Assembly (NCBI RefSeq): GCF_937906905.1
Contig: NZ_CALERY010000021.1
Coordinates: 1 to 64,000, forward strand
Direction of reading: 5' to 3'
DNA length: 64,000 bases
Origin: an uncultured Helicobacter sp.
Lineage (GTDB): Bacteria; Campylobacterota; Campylobacteria; Campylobacterales; Helicobacteraceae
Part shown: piece after piece, positions 52,007 through 60,849 of the stretch
Layout of the letters: the number at the start of each line of letters is the position of its first letter
Position numbering within the stretch: the stretch's first letter is position 1
Notes under the pieces: model-generated
Databases searched by the model: none
Told to the model about the DNA's origin: nothing
Seen by the model: only the letters and a program-made list of their open reading frames with translations
Position numbers and translations under genes: made by a program

Positions 52007-53730
52007 ATGTCAAATCCCGCTGCATTTCGTGTAAAAGGGGGGGGGGGGGGGCAAAGAATCTAGATTCTAGCTCGTCTTCTGTCGCTACTTTTGTATTTTT
52101 CGCTTTTTTATGCTGCTATGCGTTTATCGTGTTTTACGATAGTGCTTTTGCTATCATCGATGACCACACGCTTACAAAGTATCTCCTTATAGGGCAAAAT
52201 ATCCCGCTAGCGCATTTTATTATCCCAGAAATTGGCAGATTTTTTCCACTAGATGGACAGGATCTCAATGTCTTAAGCGCGATTTTTGGTACTTCTGCTT
52301 CTGTTTTCTATGGGTTTAATGCCCTTTGTGTGCTGCTTGTGGGATTGTGCCTTAGCTATGCTATCGCCACACTGCTGCCCATCATCGCCCCATCTACCAA
52401 AAATCCTAAAACAACTGCCTATATATTGACTGCATTGCTTTTGCTGACCCCAGCATTTTGTGGCTCGTGGTTTCGGCTTTTTGTGCCTGAGAGAATGGAG
52501 CTTGTGTTTTTAAGCATTATGCTTGCAAGCTACGCATTTGTCGCAAACAATAGGGGCGCATTAAGTATGATTGTGCTTATTATAGGTGCGCTTAGTGCGA
52601 TGATTGCTTGCTTTTATAAAGAAACTTGCTTCATCTTAATTGGCGGCTTTGCATTTATGCACCTATTGCTAACTTGGATCAATCAACGCTATGACTCTAG
52701 CCAAAAGCCCAATGGCAAGCTACTCGCATTTGATGTTCTGCTACTATGCGCTTGTGTAGTGTGGGTGCTTGCTTACTATATCTTTGTCATCGCGCAGAAA
52801 ACCACTAGCGGCAGATATGGCGACACACTGCATAATCCGCTTATCGTATTTGGGAAAAATCTTTTCACTTATATTATGAATGAGCCGTTTTTGTTCGTGC
52901 TTGTGCCGCTGATATTTTTCTATCGTGTGTTTGTGGTTATGCGCACTTATAGAGCAAGCCCTAAAAGCTTGCCATTTATGCCAATACTGGATTCTAGTCT
53001 TTGTGCTGCTATGGCGTTTATGGGGGCGTATTTGGTGCTTAATATCTCTTCTAGCGCACATTATCCGCTTCCGGGCTATATCTTTGGGCTGGTGGCATTG
53101 AGTGCTACCCCTGCTTTGCTTGGCGTTATGGGTAGTATTATGCGTAAAGTTACTATGGTGGTGGTTGTGTTTTGCGCAGGTATTTTTGTAAGCAACTCGC
53201 TTTTTTACTCCGTTTTTACTATCAATCATTATAAAGCCACTGGGCAAAATCTCCAATCTACTCTAGCGTTTTTTTCTAGCCAAAACAAGCCTGCTACGAT
53301 AATGCTTGAAGGCGTAGATTGCTCATTGATAGAAAAAAGCGAGATATGCTATAGCTTTGAAAAATGGCTTGAATACTCTGGCGTGGAGGCAAGTATTGTC
53401 CCTGATAGGGATCTCTACAATCCTTTGCGCAAAAGCCTAGAATCCACTTTTGAAAAAGTGGATTCTAGGGTGGCACACAATGCACCACAGCCGCAATATC
53501 TAATCCTAACACCCTTTAGTAGCAATCCTATAAATAGCGATTATATTGCAAAACTGGATTCTAGCTATAAGCGCGTATATCACGCAGATCATTGGTGGAA
53601 TCTAGGCTTTGTGGGGATAAAGACATTGATGAAATACGCGCTTGTAAAAGACTCGAGCAATCTTGTCTTTTCTGGCAATATTTGGAATCTACCTGGGCAT
53701 TTTTATATCTATGCGTTGCCGCAGAAGTAG
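52007..53730 (+). CDS. Phase-variable GT-C-like membrane glycosyltransferase, out of frame in this assembly
   Basis: From ATG 52007 (AAAGGA upstream) the frame reads MSNPAAFRVK, then five Gly codons from a run of 15 G, and stops at 52061-52063. A different frame, open across the tract, continues AKNLDSSSSSVATFVFFAFL and on to 53730. With 13 or 16 G, a product of about 570 residues results. It has about ten membrane helices, an acidic pair in the first periplasmic loop (IIDDHTLTKY), FVPERMELVFL and CFYKETCFILIGG, and a C-terminal globular part of about 170 residues. This is the design of GT-C enzymes that use lipid-linked sugars; the acidic loop residues fit. A GTG at 52129 would give a shorter in-frame start lacking the first helix. 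Donor and acceptor unknown. Confidence 0.75.
52037..52051. repeat. G15 homopolymer: phase-variation switch
   Basis: Fifteen G residues ten codons after the start of the GT-C-like gene. The start-codon frame and the long downstream frame differ by one position across it; 13 or 16 G would join them. Assembly length could be a consensus of a mixed population. Confidence 0.9.
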
Positions 53731-53758
53731 CGCTGAATTGGTTTAAGAAAACTTTAGC

Positions 53759-53764
53759 TATAAT
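53759..53764 (+). promoter_or_regulatory. Candidate -10 element (TATAAT) for the porin-like gene
   Basis: Perfect TATAAT 30 bases before the ATG at 53794, with AAAAAGGA following. The short leader and strong box fit a highly expressed outer-membrane protein. Confidence 0.5.
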
Positions 53765-53793
53765 CCGCGCTTATTTTAACAAAAAGGACTTCA

Positions 53794-54996
53794 ATGAAAA
53801 CTTTCGTAGGCTTTAAGAGCGTGGCGCTTAGCTCGCTACTAGCTTTTAGTGCTGCAAATGCAGTGGATATCAATGTAAGCACCTATGGCAAGCTTGGTGC
53901 GCTGGGGCAGATTGACTTTAGCGGCAGCAGCAAGCATTTTGCCGGTGTGCTAGCAAATGCTGGGGCAGATTTCTCGCTGACAAATGGATTCCGCTGGGGG
54001 CTTGGCGCAATTGGTGCTTGGACACCTTATGATAGCGATAGCAAGGCGCAGCCTTATGCGAGTGCTGGCGATGCGTCAGAAGCCTACATTGGGTATAAAA
54101 ACCGCTTGATTTCTTTCTATGCCGGGCGGTTTAAAAATGACTTTATGAAGTTTGATTGGCTCCAGGGCAATGTGCAAGGGCTCTCACTGCGCTTTAGCAC
54201 CTATGAAGATAAAATGGTATATTGGTTTACTTATGCCAACTCTTATCTCTACAATGGCAAACAATACAATAGTCTCCAAGGCAACAGAATCGCAAGCGAT
54301 CTCTCCAGCTTAACTGCCTATATGTCTGGCACGACGAAAAACAGCAGTTTTGGTCAAGGCGAGCTTGTCGCTGGGGGCGTGGATTTTAGCTATAAAGGCT
54401 TTTTGCTTAAGCCATTTGTGCTTTTTAACAGCGGTGCAGGCATAAGCGACAATCTGCTTCTCCAAGGGGGTATCAAAGCTGGGTATAAATTTGATTTTAA
54501 AGGTTTAGAGGGCACAACGATTCTCCATGGTATGTTCCAATACTGGGATCGCCCAAAAGACTCTATCTCTGGGCTTGTTTGGGGGGATCAGTCATTCCGC
54601 TATAAGAAGCAGTTCCTCTTTGGTGCGGGGATTGTTGGCGTGCTAGGTGGTGCTGGTAGCCATATTTATGCGATGAGTGATTCTTCTAAATTCTATGGTA
54701 GAAGTTTTGCAGGCTCAAATGCTCCTGGAGGCAATTTAGCTCCATATTTCGCTAATGGCTCATTCTATGGCTATGTGTTTGGCGGTGTCGATATGAAGTG
54801 GATGAGGCTTGATGGTATGGCGGCATTTGGGACATACCAAGAATACTCCATCATGTCTAGTTTCCATGTGTGGCAGCATAAGGGCATGGGGCTAGATCTC
54901 GGTGGTGGCTATGCGTATATCAAAAACAATATCACAGGCAGTAGCTCAAACTTCAACGCAAATGCGCTTCGTGTGTTTGCGAAATTCTCCTACTAG
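53794..54996 (+). CDS. Porin-like outer-membrane protein
   Basis: 400 residues. Signal peptide VALSSLLAFSAANAVD. The mature part has dense alternating strands (INVSTYGKLGALGQIDFSGS, YIGYKNRLISFYAGRFKNDF, LVAGGVDFSYKGFLLKPFVL) and ends NANALRVFAKFSY with terminal Tyr, a BAM-type C-terminus. Resembles Helicobacter Hof-type/general porins, in which the first strand contains a similar NVSTYGKLGAL stretch. Own promoter; followed by two overlapping hairpins. Confidence 0.75.
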   Translation: MKTFVGFKSVALSSLLAFSAANAVDINVSTYGKLGALGQIDFSGSSKHFAGVLANAGADFSLTNGFRWGLGAIGAWTPYDSDSKAQPYASAGDASEAYIGYKNRLISFYAGRFKNDFMKFDWLQGNVQGLSLRFSTYEDKMVYWFTYANSYLYNGKQYNSLQGNRIASDLSSLTAYMSGTTKNSSFGQGELVAGGVDFSYKGFLLKPFVLFNSGAGISDNLLLQGGIKAGYKFDFKGLEGTTILHGMFQYWDRPKDSISGLVWGDQSFRYKKQFLFGAGIVGVLGGAGSHIYAMSDSSKFYGRSFAGSNAPGGNLAPYFANGSFYGYVFGGVDMKWMRLDGMAAFGTYQEYSIMSSFHVWQHKGMGLDLGGGYAYIKNNITGSSSNFNANALRVFAKFSY

Positions 54997-55031
54997 GGTT
55001 TAGATTCTAGCTTCTGCTGGAATCTAAACCC
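54996..55031 (+). terminator. Hairpin 1 after the porin-like gene
   Basis: GGGTTTAGATTC (54996-55007) pairs perfectly with GAATCTAAACCC (55020-55031) over a 12-base loop. It begins at the stop codon. The arms contain the AGATTC word and its complement. Its 3' arm shares 55026-55031 with hairpin 2. Confidence 0.6.
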
Positions 55032-55065
55032 CCAGAATCTAGTGTAAATTGGATTCTGGGGGTTT
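55026..55065 (+). terminator. Hairpin 2, mutually exclusive with hairpin 1
   Basis: AAACCCCCAGAATC (55026-55039) pairs perfectly with GATTCTGGGGGTTT (55052-55065) over a 12-base loop and is followed by the T-rich GGTCTTTTCTC. Six bases of its 5' arm are also the 3' arm of hairpin 1, so only one of the two can be complete at a time. Confidence 0.6.
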
Positions 55066-55133
55066 GGTCTTTTCTCGGTCATTTGTGTCTTTCTGTATTA
55101 TCCATGTTTTACCTGCGTTTATGCTCTCTGTGT

Positions 55134-55139
55134 TATAAT
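55134..55139 (+). promoter_or_regulatory. Candidate -10 element (TATAAT) for manC
   Basis: Perfect TATAAT 85 bases before ATG 55224, beyond the two hairpins, so manC would be transcribed separately from the porin-like gene. Confidence 0.45.
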
Positions 55140-55223
55140 CTGCGCATTTTGCATTGTATTTGTGCATGCTATAAGTTTCATAAGTGATGATAAACATACA
55201 TGATTTAAGTCTAAGGAGTGGTT

Positions 55224-56726
55224 ATGGTGGTGAGTATTTTGTGTGGTGGGTCAGGGACGAGACTTTTCCCGCTTTCTCGGGAGCTTTTGCCAAAGCAGTT
55301 TGCGCAGATTCTGCCTAAAGAGTCTCCAAAATCCGCAACACTTATGCAACCTCGTATCGCCCATACTCCAAACCCCCAGACTAATGGCACTTCTGCCAAA
55401 TCTCCGCACTCACTTTTTCAAGAGACACTCTTGCGTAATCTCGCTGCTCTCCGTGAGCTAAACCAGAATCCAAAGCTGCAAGTCATCACTAATGAGGCAC
55501 TTTTCTTCCTCGCCAAAGATCAAGCCCAGGATATTGGCGTGGAGATAGAGCATTTTATCCTAGAATCCTGTGGGAAAAACACTGCCCCAGCTCTAGCTAT
55601 CGCCGCTCTACACGCGCGCAAGCATTATGGAGATGATGAGATTATCTTAGCGCTTCCAAGTGATCATCTCATCGCTCCTGAGCACTATGCAAGCTCCATA
55701 GAGCAAGCAATCGCACATGCCAAAAATAACCAGCTTGTAACTTTTGGCATAGCACCCACAAGCCCTCACACGGGCTATGGCTATATCCGCGTGGAGCAGG
55801 GTAGTGGGCGAGTGCTAGGCTTCTATGAGAAGCCAGAATCCAGCAAAGCACGCGAGTATGTGGATTCTGGAGAATATTTTTGGAATAGTGGAATGTTTTG
55901 CTTCAAGGCTAGCACGCTGCTTGAGGGGCTTAGAGAGCACGCTAGTGGGATTTATTTGCTTTGCGAAGAGATTTTTGCCAAAAGTCAAAGCACTAGCATA
56001 GATGGCGAGGAATGTGTGCGGCTAGATCGCACACTAAGCGAAAAATTGAGCGATGAGAGTATCGACTATGCGCTCATGGAGAAAGCGCAAAATATCGCCT
56101 GTGTGGCAAGCCAGATACACTGGAGCGATGTAGGGAGCTTTGAATCCTTGCGTGAAGAATACCCCAAAGATGCGCAAAATAACGCGACAAACACGCATTT
56201 CATCGCCAAAAATAGCAAGGATAATTTTGTTCTCTCATCGCGCCCGGTCGTGGGCGTGGGGATTAGTGATATGATTGTCATAGATAGTGATGACTGCTTG
56301 CTTATTAGCAAAGCGGGTGAATCTGCTGGGATAAAAGAGCTTCTCCCGCTATTGCGTGAAACCTACCCGGAGCTTACACGCACACACCGCACGACATATC
56401 GCCCGTGGGGGAGCTACACAATCCTCCTAGAATCTAGTTTTTATAAAATCAAGCAGATCATCGTCAAGCCAAAATCTCGCCTAAGCTTGCAGAAGCATTT
56501 TCACCGCAATGAGCATTGGATTATTGTCAATGGCAGCGCGATTGTGCAAATTGGCGAGAGTGAAGTGTTTTTGCAGACCAATCAATCTACTTATATCCCT
56601 ATGGGGCAGCCCCATAGGCTGGAAAATCCGGGCAAAATCCCACTTGTGCTTATCGAGGTGCAAATGGGCGAATACCTTGGTGAAGATGATATTGTGCGCC
56701 TAGCCGATGACTACCAGCGTAGCTAG
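55224..56726 (+). CDS. manC: Mannose-1-phosphate guanylyltransferase / mannose-6-phosphate isomerase
   Basis: Bifunctional type II enzyme of 500 residues making GDP-mannose for LPS and glycoconjugates, precursor of GDP-fucose. Nucleotidyltransferase signature GGSGTRLFPLSRELLPKQF near the start, LPSDHLIAPEHY, YGYIRVEQG, FYEKPESSKAREYV, EYFWNSGMFCF, DYALMEKAQNIACV and WSDVGSFESL. The C-terminal cupin isomerase has YRPWGSYTILLES, IKQIIVKPKSRLSLQKHFHR and HWIIVNGSA. A Ser/Pro-rich insertion near residues 35-65 is longer than usual. ATG 55224 follows AAGGAG. Confidence 0.96.
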   Translation: MVVSILCGGSGTRLFPLSRELLPKQFAQILPKESPKSATLMQPRIAHTPNPQTNGTSAKSPHSLFQETLLRNLAALRELNQNPKLQVITNEALFFLAKDQAQDIGVEIEHFILESCGKNTAPALAIAALHARKHYGDDEIILALPSDHLIAPEHYASSIEQAIAHAKNNQLVTFGIAPTSPHTGYGYIRVEQGSGRVLGFYEKPESSKAREYVDSGEYFWNSGMFCFKASTLLEGLREHASGIYLLCEEIFAKSQSTSIDGEECVRLDRTLSEKLSDESIDYALMEKAQNIACVASQIHWSDVGSFESLREEYPKDAQNNATNTHFIAKNSKDNFVLSSRPVVGVGISDMIVIDSDDCLLISKAGESAGIKELLPLLRETYPELTRTHRTTYRPWGSYTILLESSFYKIKQIIVKPKSRLSLQKHFHRNEHWIIVNGSAIVQIGESEVFLQTNQSTYIPMGQPHRLENPGKIPLVLIEVQMGEYLGEDDIVRLADDYQRS

Positions 56727-56798
56727 ATTCTAGGCATAGGCACGCGCTTTGCTCGTGTTGGAGTGCGTTTGCCGGTAAAGTGGTGAAAACCTGGCTCT

Positions 56799-57713
56799 TT
56801 AGAGCTTTTCATCAGTAATGATAAGCCCATCATTATCAAGTCGCATGGGCACGACTCGAAATCGGTAGAATCGCTCCTGTAGGCTTTGGAGCAGATGGCT
56901 CATGTCATCTGCTAGGCAGAGATTGAAAAAGCTACTGCCACTTCCAGAGAGTGTGCTCATGAGTGCGCCATTTTCCAGTGCGCATTTTTGCACGCTAAAG
57001 AGGATTGGATACTGGCGCATACGGCGTTCTTGGTGAAGTTTATCCCGGCTAGCTAGAGCAAGCATATCCCATTTTTCTTGCATGATTGCTGCGCAGAGTA
57101 TGCTAGTGTGCGACATGTTAAAAACTACTTCGTGGCTGGAATATTTTTTAGGCAGGGTTTGGCGGGAGTATTTTGTGGAGGTTGAGCGATTGGGGATAAC
57201 CATGACGGCGCGTAGGTAGGAGGGCATGGCATGCTTGATGTAGATCACTTTCCCAGAATCTGCCCCAGTGCCAAGCATAGACATAGTAAATCCCCCAACC
57301 GCCGCTGGGGTGATATTATCAGGGTGGGGTTCATAGGCAAGTGCTTGACGCAGAATCTCGTTTCTATCTATCGGGCGATTGGCAAGCTTATATGCAGCAG
57401 TAATTGCCCCTACAATCACCGCCGAGCTACTGCCCATACCACGCGACACAGGGATTTTGTTGCAGAATCTAAAATGAAAATGCCCATTTCTCGCTTCATC
57501 TTCTGCGTCTATGGATTCTAGTGTCTTGCGGAATATTTTGACAAACATATTATCTGCAAGGAAGCGCTGCACGCCTTGTCCCTCGCCCAGGATTTCGACA
57601 CTTGTCTCTTTGGCTCTTGCGATATGAAATTCATTGCGAAAATCTAGGCTAAGCCCTAGGACATCAAGCCCGGGTCCTAGGTTTGCGCTTGTGGCTGGCA
57701 CGCTCAGTAGCAT
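56799..57713 (-). CDS. thrB: Homoserine kinase (ThrB)
   Basis: GHMP kinase of 304 residues, phosphorylating homoserine in threonine synthesis. N-terminal VPATSANLGPGLDVLGLSLD, ATP-binding IPVSRGMGSSSAVIVGAITA, EPHPDNITPAAVGG, and C-terminal MSTLSGSGSSFF. AAAGGA before ATG 57713. Continues the aspartate pathway begun by lysC at 10 kb. Confidence 0.96.
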   Translation of the reverse strand: MLLSVPATSANLGPGLDVLGLSLDFRNEFHIARAKETSVEILGEGQGVQRFLADNMFVKIFRKTLESIDAEDEARNGHFHFRFCNKIPVSRGMGSSSAVIVGAITAAYKLANRPIDRNEILRQALAYEPHPDNITPAAVGGFTMSMLGTGADSGKVIYIKHAMPSYLRAVMVIPNRSTSTKYSRQTLPKKYSSHEVVFNMSHTSILCAAIMQEKWDMLALASRDKLHQERRMRQYPILFSVQKCALENGALMSTLSGSGSSFFNLCLADDMSHLLQSLQERFYRFRVVPMRLDNDGLIITDEKL

Positions 57714-57744
57714 GTATATCCTTTTTCAATAATTATAGCAGAGC

Positions 57745-58650
57745 TTATGATTTGCGATAGACCAAAATCAGTCCCCCAAAGACAATCGCGCCAATACCAA
57801 GCAGCGTAAGGAGGCTTGGCAACCCGTCAAAAAAGCTCCCAATCAGCAGTGAAAACACCACATCAAGGTAGCTCACTCCTGCGACTATACCTGCCTTTTT
57901 CGCTACGCCATAGCTTTTGGTAACATGGATTTGGTAGAGTGTGCCAAGCGCACCCATGATAGCGATAAACACCCATGCTTTCATGCTTGGCATGACAAAG
58001 GGTGCGATGAAAAAGTCTAGATTCTCTGGGGCATAAAATGCTCCTACAATCATCGAGCATAGTGGCAAAATCGTGCCAATGGCAATGAAAGAAAATGCAA
58101 TATACTCGGTAGGGTAGAAATGCCGTAGCTGGCGCACGCTCACAAGTGCAAGTGCAGCGAAAAATCCGCTAATCACACCTAATATAGCGTTCTTGGTATC
58201 CATTTGTGAGATTTGCGCGCCAAAGGGCTGGGAGATACACAGCACCCCTGCAAATGCGATAATAATCCCAAGCCAGCCTTTAATGCCAATATTTTCTTTG
58301 AAGACAAAAAATGCGATGAGTGTGATGAAAATAGGCGAGATTTTTTGAAAGGCAAACGCCCCGCCAAGTGAGATATGCGAGATATTGTAGAAAAACAAAT
58401 ACAACGAGATCGTCCCTACAAGACCACGGAAAATGAGCAGGAAAAAATGCCCGCCCTCTTTGTGGATTTTGACTTTACTAAGCAAATAGAGCATGAAAAT
58501 CGTGCCAACCCCATTGCGAAAAAACATAATTTCAATGCTTGGCAACCCTTCTTGACTAAGGACTTTCGCGCAAAGCCCGATGAATGCGAATTCTAAACAG
58601 GCTAGCACCATAAAATATACGCCAAGATTGTGTTTGATGATTGCAGTCAT
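57745..58650 (-). CDS. EamA/DMT-family transporter
   Basis: 301 residues with ten predicted membrane helices in two repeated halves of five, the EamA arrangement: FMVLACLEFAFIGLCAKVLS, FRNGVGTIFMLYLLSK, IGIKGWLGIIIAFAGVLCIS in the first, YIAFSFIAIGTILPLCSMIV and LLGIGAIVFGGLILVYRKS in the second. Substrate unknown; family members export amino acids or other metabolites. ATG 58650 chosen; an in-frame GTG at 58695 overlaps the tolC stop. Confidence 0.9.
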   Translation of the reverse strand: MTAIIKHNLGVYFMVLACLEFAFIGLCAKVLSQEGLPSIEIMFFRNGVGTIFMLYLLSKVKIHKEGGHFFLLIFRGLVGTISLYLFFYNISHISLGGAFAFQKISPIFITLIAFFVFKENIGIKGWLGIIIAFAGVLCISQPFGAQISQMDTKNAILGVISGFFAALALVSVRQLRHFYPTEYIAFSFIAIGTILPLCSMIVGAFYAPENLDFFIAPFVMPSMKAWVFIAIMGALGTLYQIHVTKSYGVAKKAGIVAGVSYLDVVFSLLIGSFFDGLPSLLTLLGIGAIVFGGLILVYRKS

Positions 58651-58691
58651 TTGCCCTCGATTATGCGGTGTGCCAGAATCCCACACCGCTT

Positions 58692-59942
58692 TCACGGATT
58701 TGCTAGGCGCTCGATTCTGGATTGAATGCTTACGATATTATAGCGCGCTTGGTTGATGTTTGTCTGCATAGATGTGAGCAGGAGCTGGGCGTTGATGAGC
58801 TCGGTATAGGTGGAGAGATTTTGTAAATAGCGGTTATTGGTGATTTTGTAGTTTTCTTTTGCTTTATCGAGTGAATCTTGTGAAATACGAAGCTGTGATA
58901 TCGCCGTGGCATAATCGCGTAGCAAACCATCAAGCTGAAGCGAGAGATTGCGCTCATATTGGGTGAGATTATGCGTGAGTGCAAATACATCATGTTTTTT
59001 GACTTGATAGACAAAGCTATCGCGCAAGCCATTGAAGAGATTGAATGTCAAATTAAGCCGCACTTGAGATTGCAGACCATAGTAGCTATTTGCTGCGCCC
59101 ATGCCATCGACATACCAGTGTTTCACGCCTGTGAGATCAAGCTGGGGGAGGAATTGGGCTTTGGCGGTTTTGAAGGCGATTTGCGCAGATTGCACTTGGG
59201 ATTTGGTGATGAGGTAGTCGGGATTGCGTGCGAGAATCTGGGATATAAGTGTTTGCTTTTGATATTCGTGCAGTTGGACGCTTTGGATCTCCTCTACTTG
59301 CTCTAGCGTTATGGATTCTCCCAAGAGATTGCCTAGCTCATTAAGCGCATAGGCGAGATTCATTTTTGCACTCTCTAGCGAGATATTGGCATTTGCAAGC
59401 TGGAGCTGCATGGTTAGCACTTCGTTTTTCGCTCGAAGACCTTGCTGGTAAAAGGAATCTGCTTTTTTCAGCTGCTCGCCAAGCAAGCGGACAGATTCTT
59501 GTGCGGTATTGAGTAGGGCTTTACTCTGGAGGATTTTGATATATGCTAGGCGCGTATTGAGCACGACATCAGCTTTAGCACTATGAAGTAGGAGATTTTG
59601 GCGCTTTAGATTCTGGCTGGATTCTTTGGTGGTGAGATAGTCTTTAAATCCGCGAAATAGATTGAGACTCGCACTAAGGTTGATGTCATTTAGCATATAG
59701 CTGGGCGAGAGACTAGGGGCATTGAAACTATACATGTAAGTGCTACCAACAACTGGCAAAAAATTGGCATAGGTGGAGTATTTGTTATAGGTGGCAGCAG
59801 AGATATAGCTTTTTTGGCTTTGGATTTTGGCGGAGTATTGTAGGGCTTTGTCGATAGCTTCTTGCATGGAGAGCGCGCTAAGCGAGAGCGCACTGGCAAT
59901 GAGTATGGATATAATAAAAAATATTTGCAATGGTTTCATCAT
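58692..59942 (-). CDS. TolC-family outer-membrane channel
   Basis: 416 residues with signal peptide (IFFIISILIASALSLSA). Two repeats of long coiled-coil helices typical of TolC: SMQEAIDKALQYSAKIQSQK, the LNLFRGFKDYLTTKES strand segment and its second-half counterpart LTFNLFNGLRDSFVYQVKK. Forms the outer-membrane exit duct of tripartite efflux or type I export; no pump or adaptor gene is adjacent, so its partner is elsewhere. Confidence 0.92.
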   Translation of the reverse strand: MMKPLQIFFIISILIASALSLSALSMQEAIDKALQYSAKIQSQKSYISAATYNKYSTYANFLPVVGSTYMYSFNAPSLSPSYMLNDINLSASLNLFRGFKDYLTTKESSQNLKRQNLLLHSAKADVVLNTRLAYIKILQSKALLNTAQESVRLLGEQLKKADSFYQQGLRAKNEVLTMQLQLANANISLESAKMNLAYALNELGNLLGESITLEQVEEIQSVQLHEYQKQTLISQILARNPDYLITKSQVQSAQIAFKTAKAQFLPQLDLTGVKHWYVDGMGAANSYYGLQSQVRLNLTFNLFNGLRDSFVYQVKKHDVFALTHNLTQYERNLSLQLDGLLRDYATAISQLRISQDSLDKAKENYKITNNRYLQNLSTYTELINAQLLLTSMQTNINQARYNIVSIQSRIERLANP

Positions 59943-59951
59943 TCTGCCTAT

Positions 59952-60581
59952 TTAGTTGTTGGGATTCTGGGGTATGGCATAGCGCACAGCTTGTATTAGC
60001 TTGGGCTGCCAGTAGCTATTATGTAGGCTAGCAATTTTCGCGCCACCTTTGGCAGAGAGATGAAGGAAATCACCATTTTCTAGATAAATCCCCACATGAT
60101 ACCCAAGCGCACCTCGCCCAGTTTTGAAAAACACCAAATCCCCGGCGCGAAGTTTCGCGTGGTTAATATGCCTACCTCCTAGCTTTTTGCCGCCTTTCAT
60201 CTGTCCGGTTGTCGTGCGTGGTAGCTGCAGCGCGAAACTATCACTAAAAATGCTTTGCACAAACCCACTGCAATCTGCCCCGCTTCTTTTTGTGCCGCCT
60301 GAAATGTAGGGCGTCTTGCTCCAGAGACTTTGCTGCTTGTGTAGTGCGGCGAGAATCTGGAAGTCGTGCTTAGAAGCCTGTTTGCTAGATTTAGGTGCTT
60401 TAGATTCTGGCTTGCTGGATTTTGTGGTTTTCGTGGAGCTTGTGAGGGGTGTTTTCCCGCTAGAGTCATAGCCTGCAACGCGTGCAGATTTGTTAAAATC
60501 CTGCACAAAGCAGCCCTGCACGCATATTGCGCCAATTATGCCAATCGCTACACTCTTGCTGGCTACAAACAATCTACACAT
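59952..60581 (-). CDS. NlpC/P60 peptidoglycan hydrolase lipoprotein
   Basis: 209 residues. Signal peptide with lipobox VQGC (AIGIIGAICVQGC), a Ser/Lys/Thr-rich linker, then the NlpC/P60 catalytic domain with Cys in RSGADCSGFVQSIF, His in LGYHVGIYLENGDF and a third residue in HLSAKGG. Expected to cut gamma-D-Glu-DAP bonds in stem peptides at the outer membrane. Lies between tolC and flhX. Confidence 0.92.
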   Translation of the reverse strand: MCRLFVASKSVAIGIIGAICVQGCFVQDFNKSARVAGYDSSGKTPLTSSTKTTKSSKPESKAPKSSKQASKHDFQILAALHKQQSLWSKTPYISGGTKRSGADCSGFVQSIFSDSFALQLPRTTTGQMKGGKKLGGRHINHAKLRAGDLVFFKTGRGALGYHVGIYLENGDFLHLSAKGGAKIASLHNSYWQPKLIQAVRYAIPQNPNN

Positions 60582-60585
60582 ACAT

Positions 60586-60849
60586 TTATCCGCTTAGCTG
60601 GGCATGCTTTTCTACGCGGTTTAGCCAGACAAACACGCCTACTACTGCTTCATACAGCTCTGTGGGGATCTCACTATCAAGCTCGACTTGCAGCAGGAGA
60701 TTGACAAGCTCTTCGTTGGCAAAAAGTGGCACATCAAATTCTTTAGCCTTGGCGATGATTTTTTCTGCAATTGCACCTTTGCCGCTAGCTAGGACTTTTG
60801 GCGCGTTGTTTTGATCTGGATTATAAGCCAGAGCGGCAGCTTTTTGCAT
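60586..60849 (-). CDS. flhX: FlhX: free-standing FlhB C-terminal domain
   Basis: 87 residues similar to the cytoplasmic, cleaved-off part of the flagellar export switch FlhB: APKVLASGKGAIAEKIIAKA, KEFDVPLFANEELVNLLLQV and ELDSEIPTELYEAVVGVFVW. The NPTH autocleavage motif is absent, because the protein starts where the cleaved fragment would (YNPDQNNAP). In H. pylori a gene of this type lies next to ribE and can partly replace the FlhB C-terminal domain. One-base overlap with ribE. Confidence 0.92.
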   Translation of the reverse strand: MQKAAALAYNPDQNNAPKVLASGKGAIAEKIIAKAKEFDVPLFANEELVNLLLQVELDSEIPTELYEAVVGVFVWLNRVEKHAQLSG

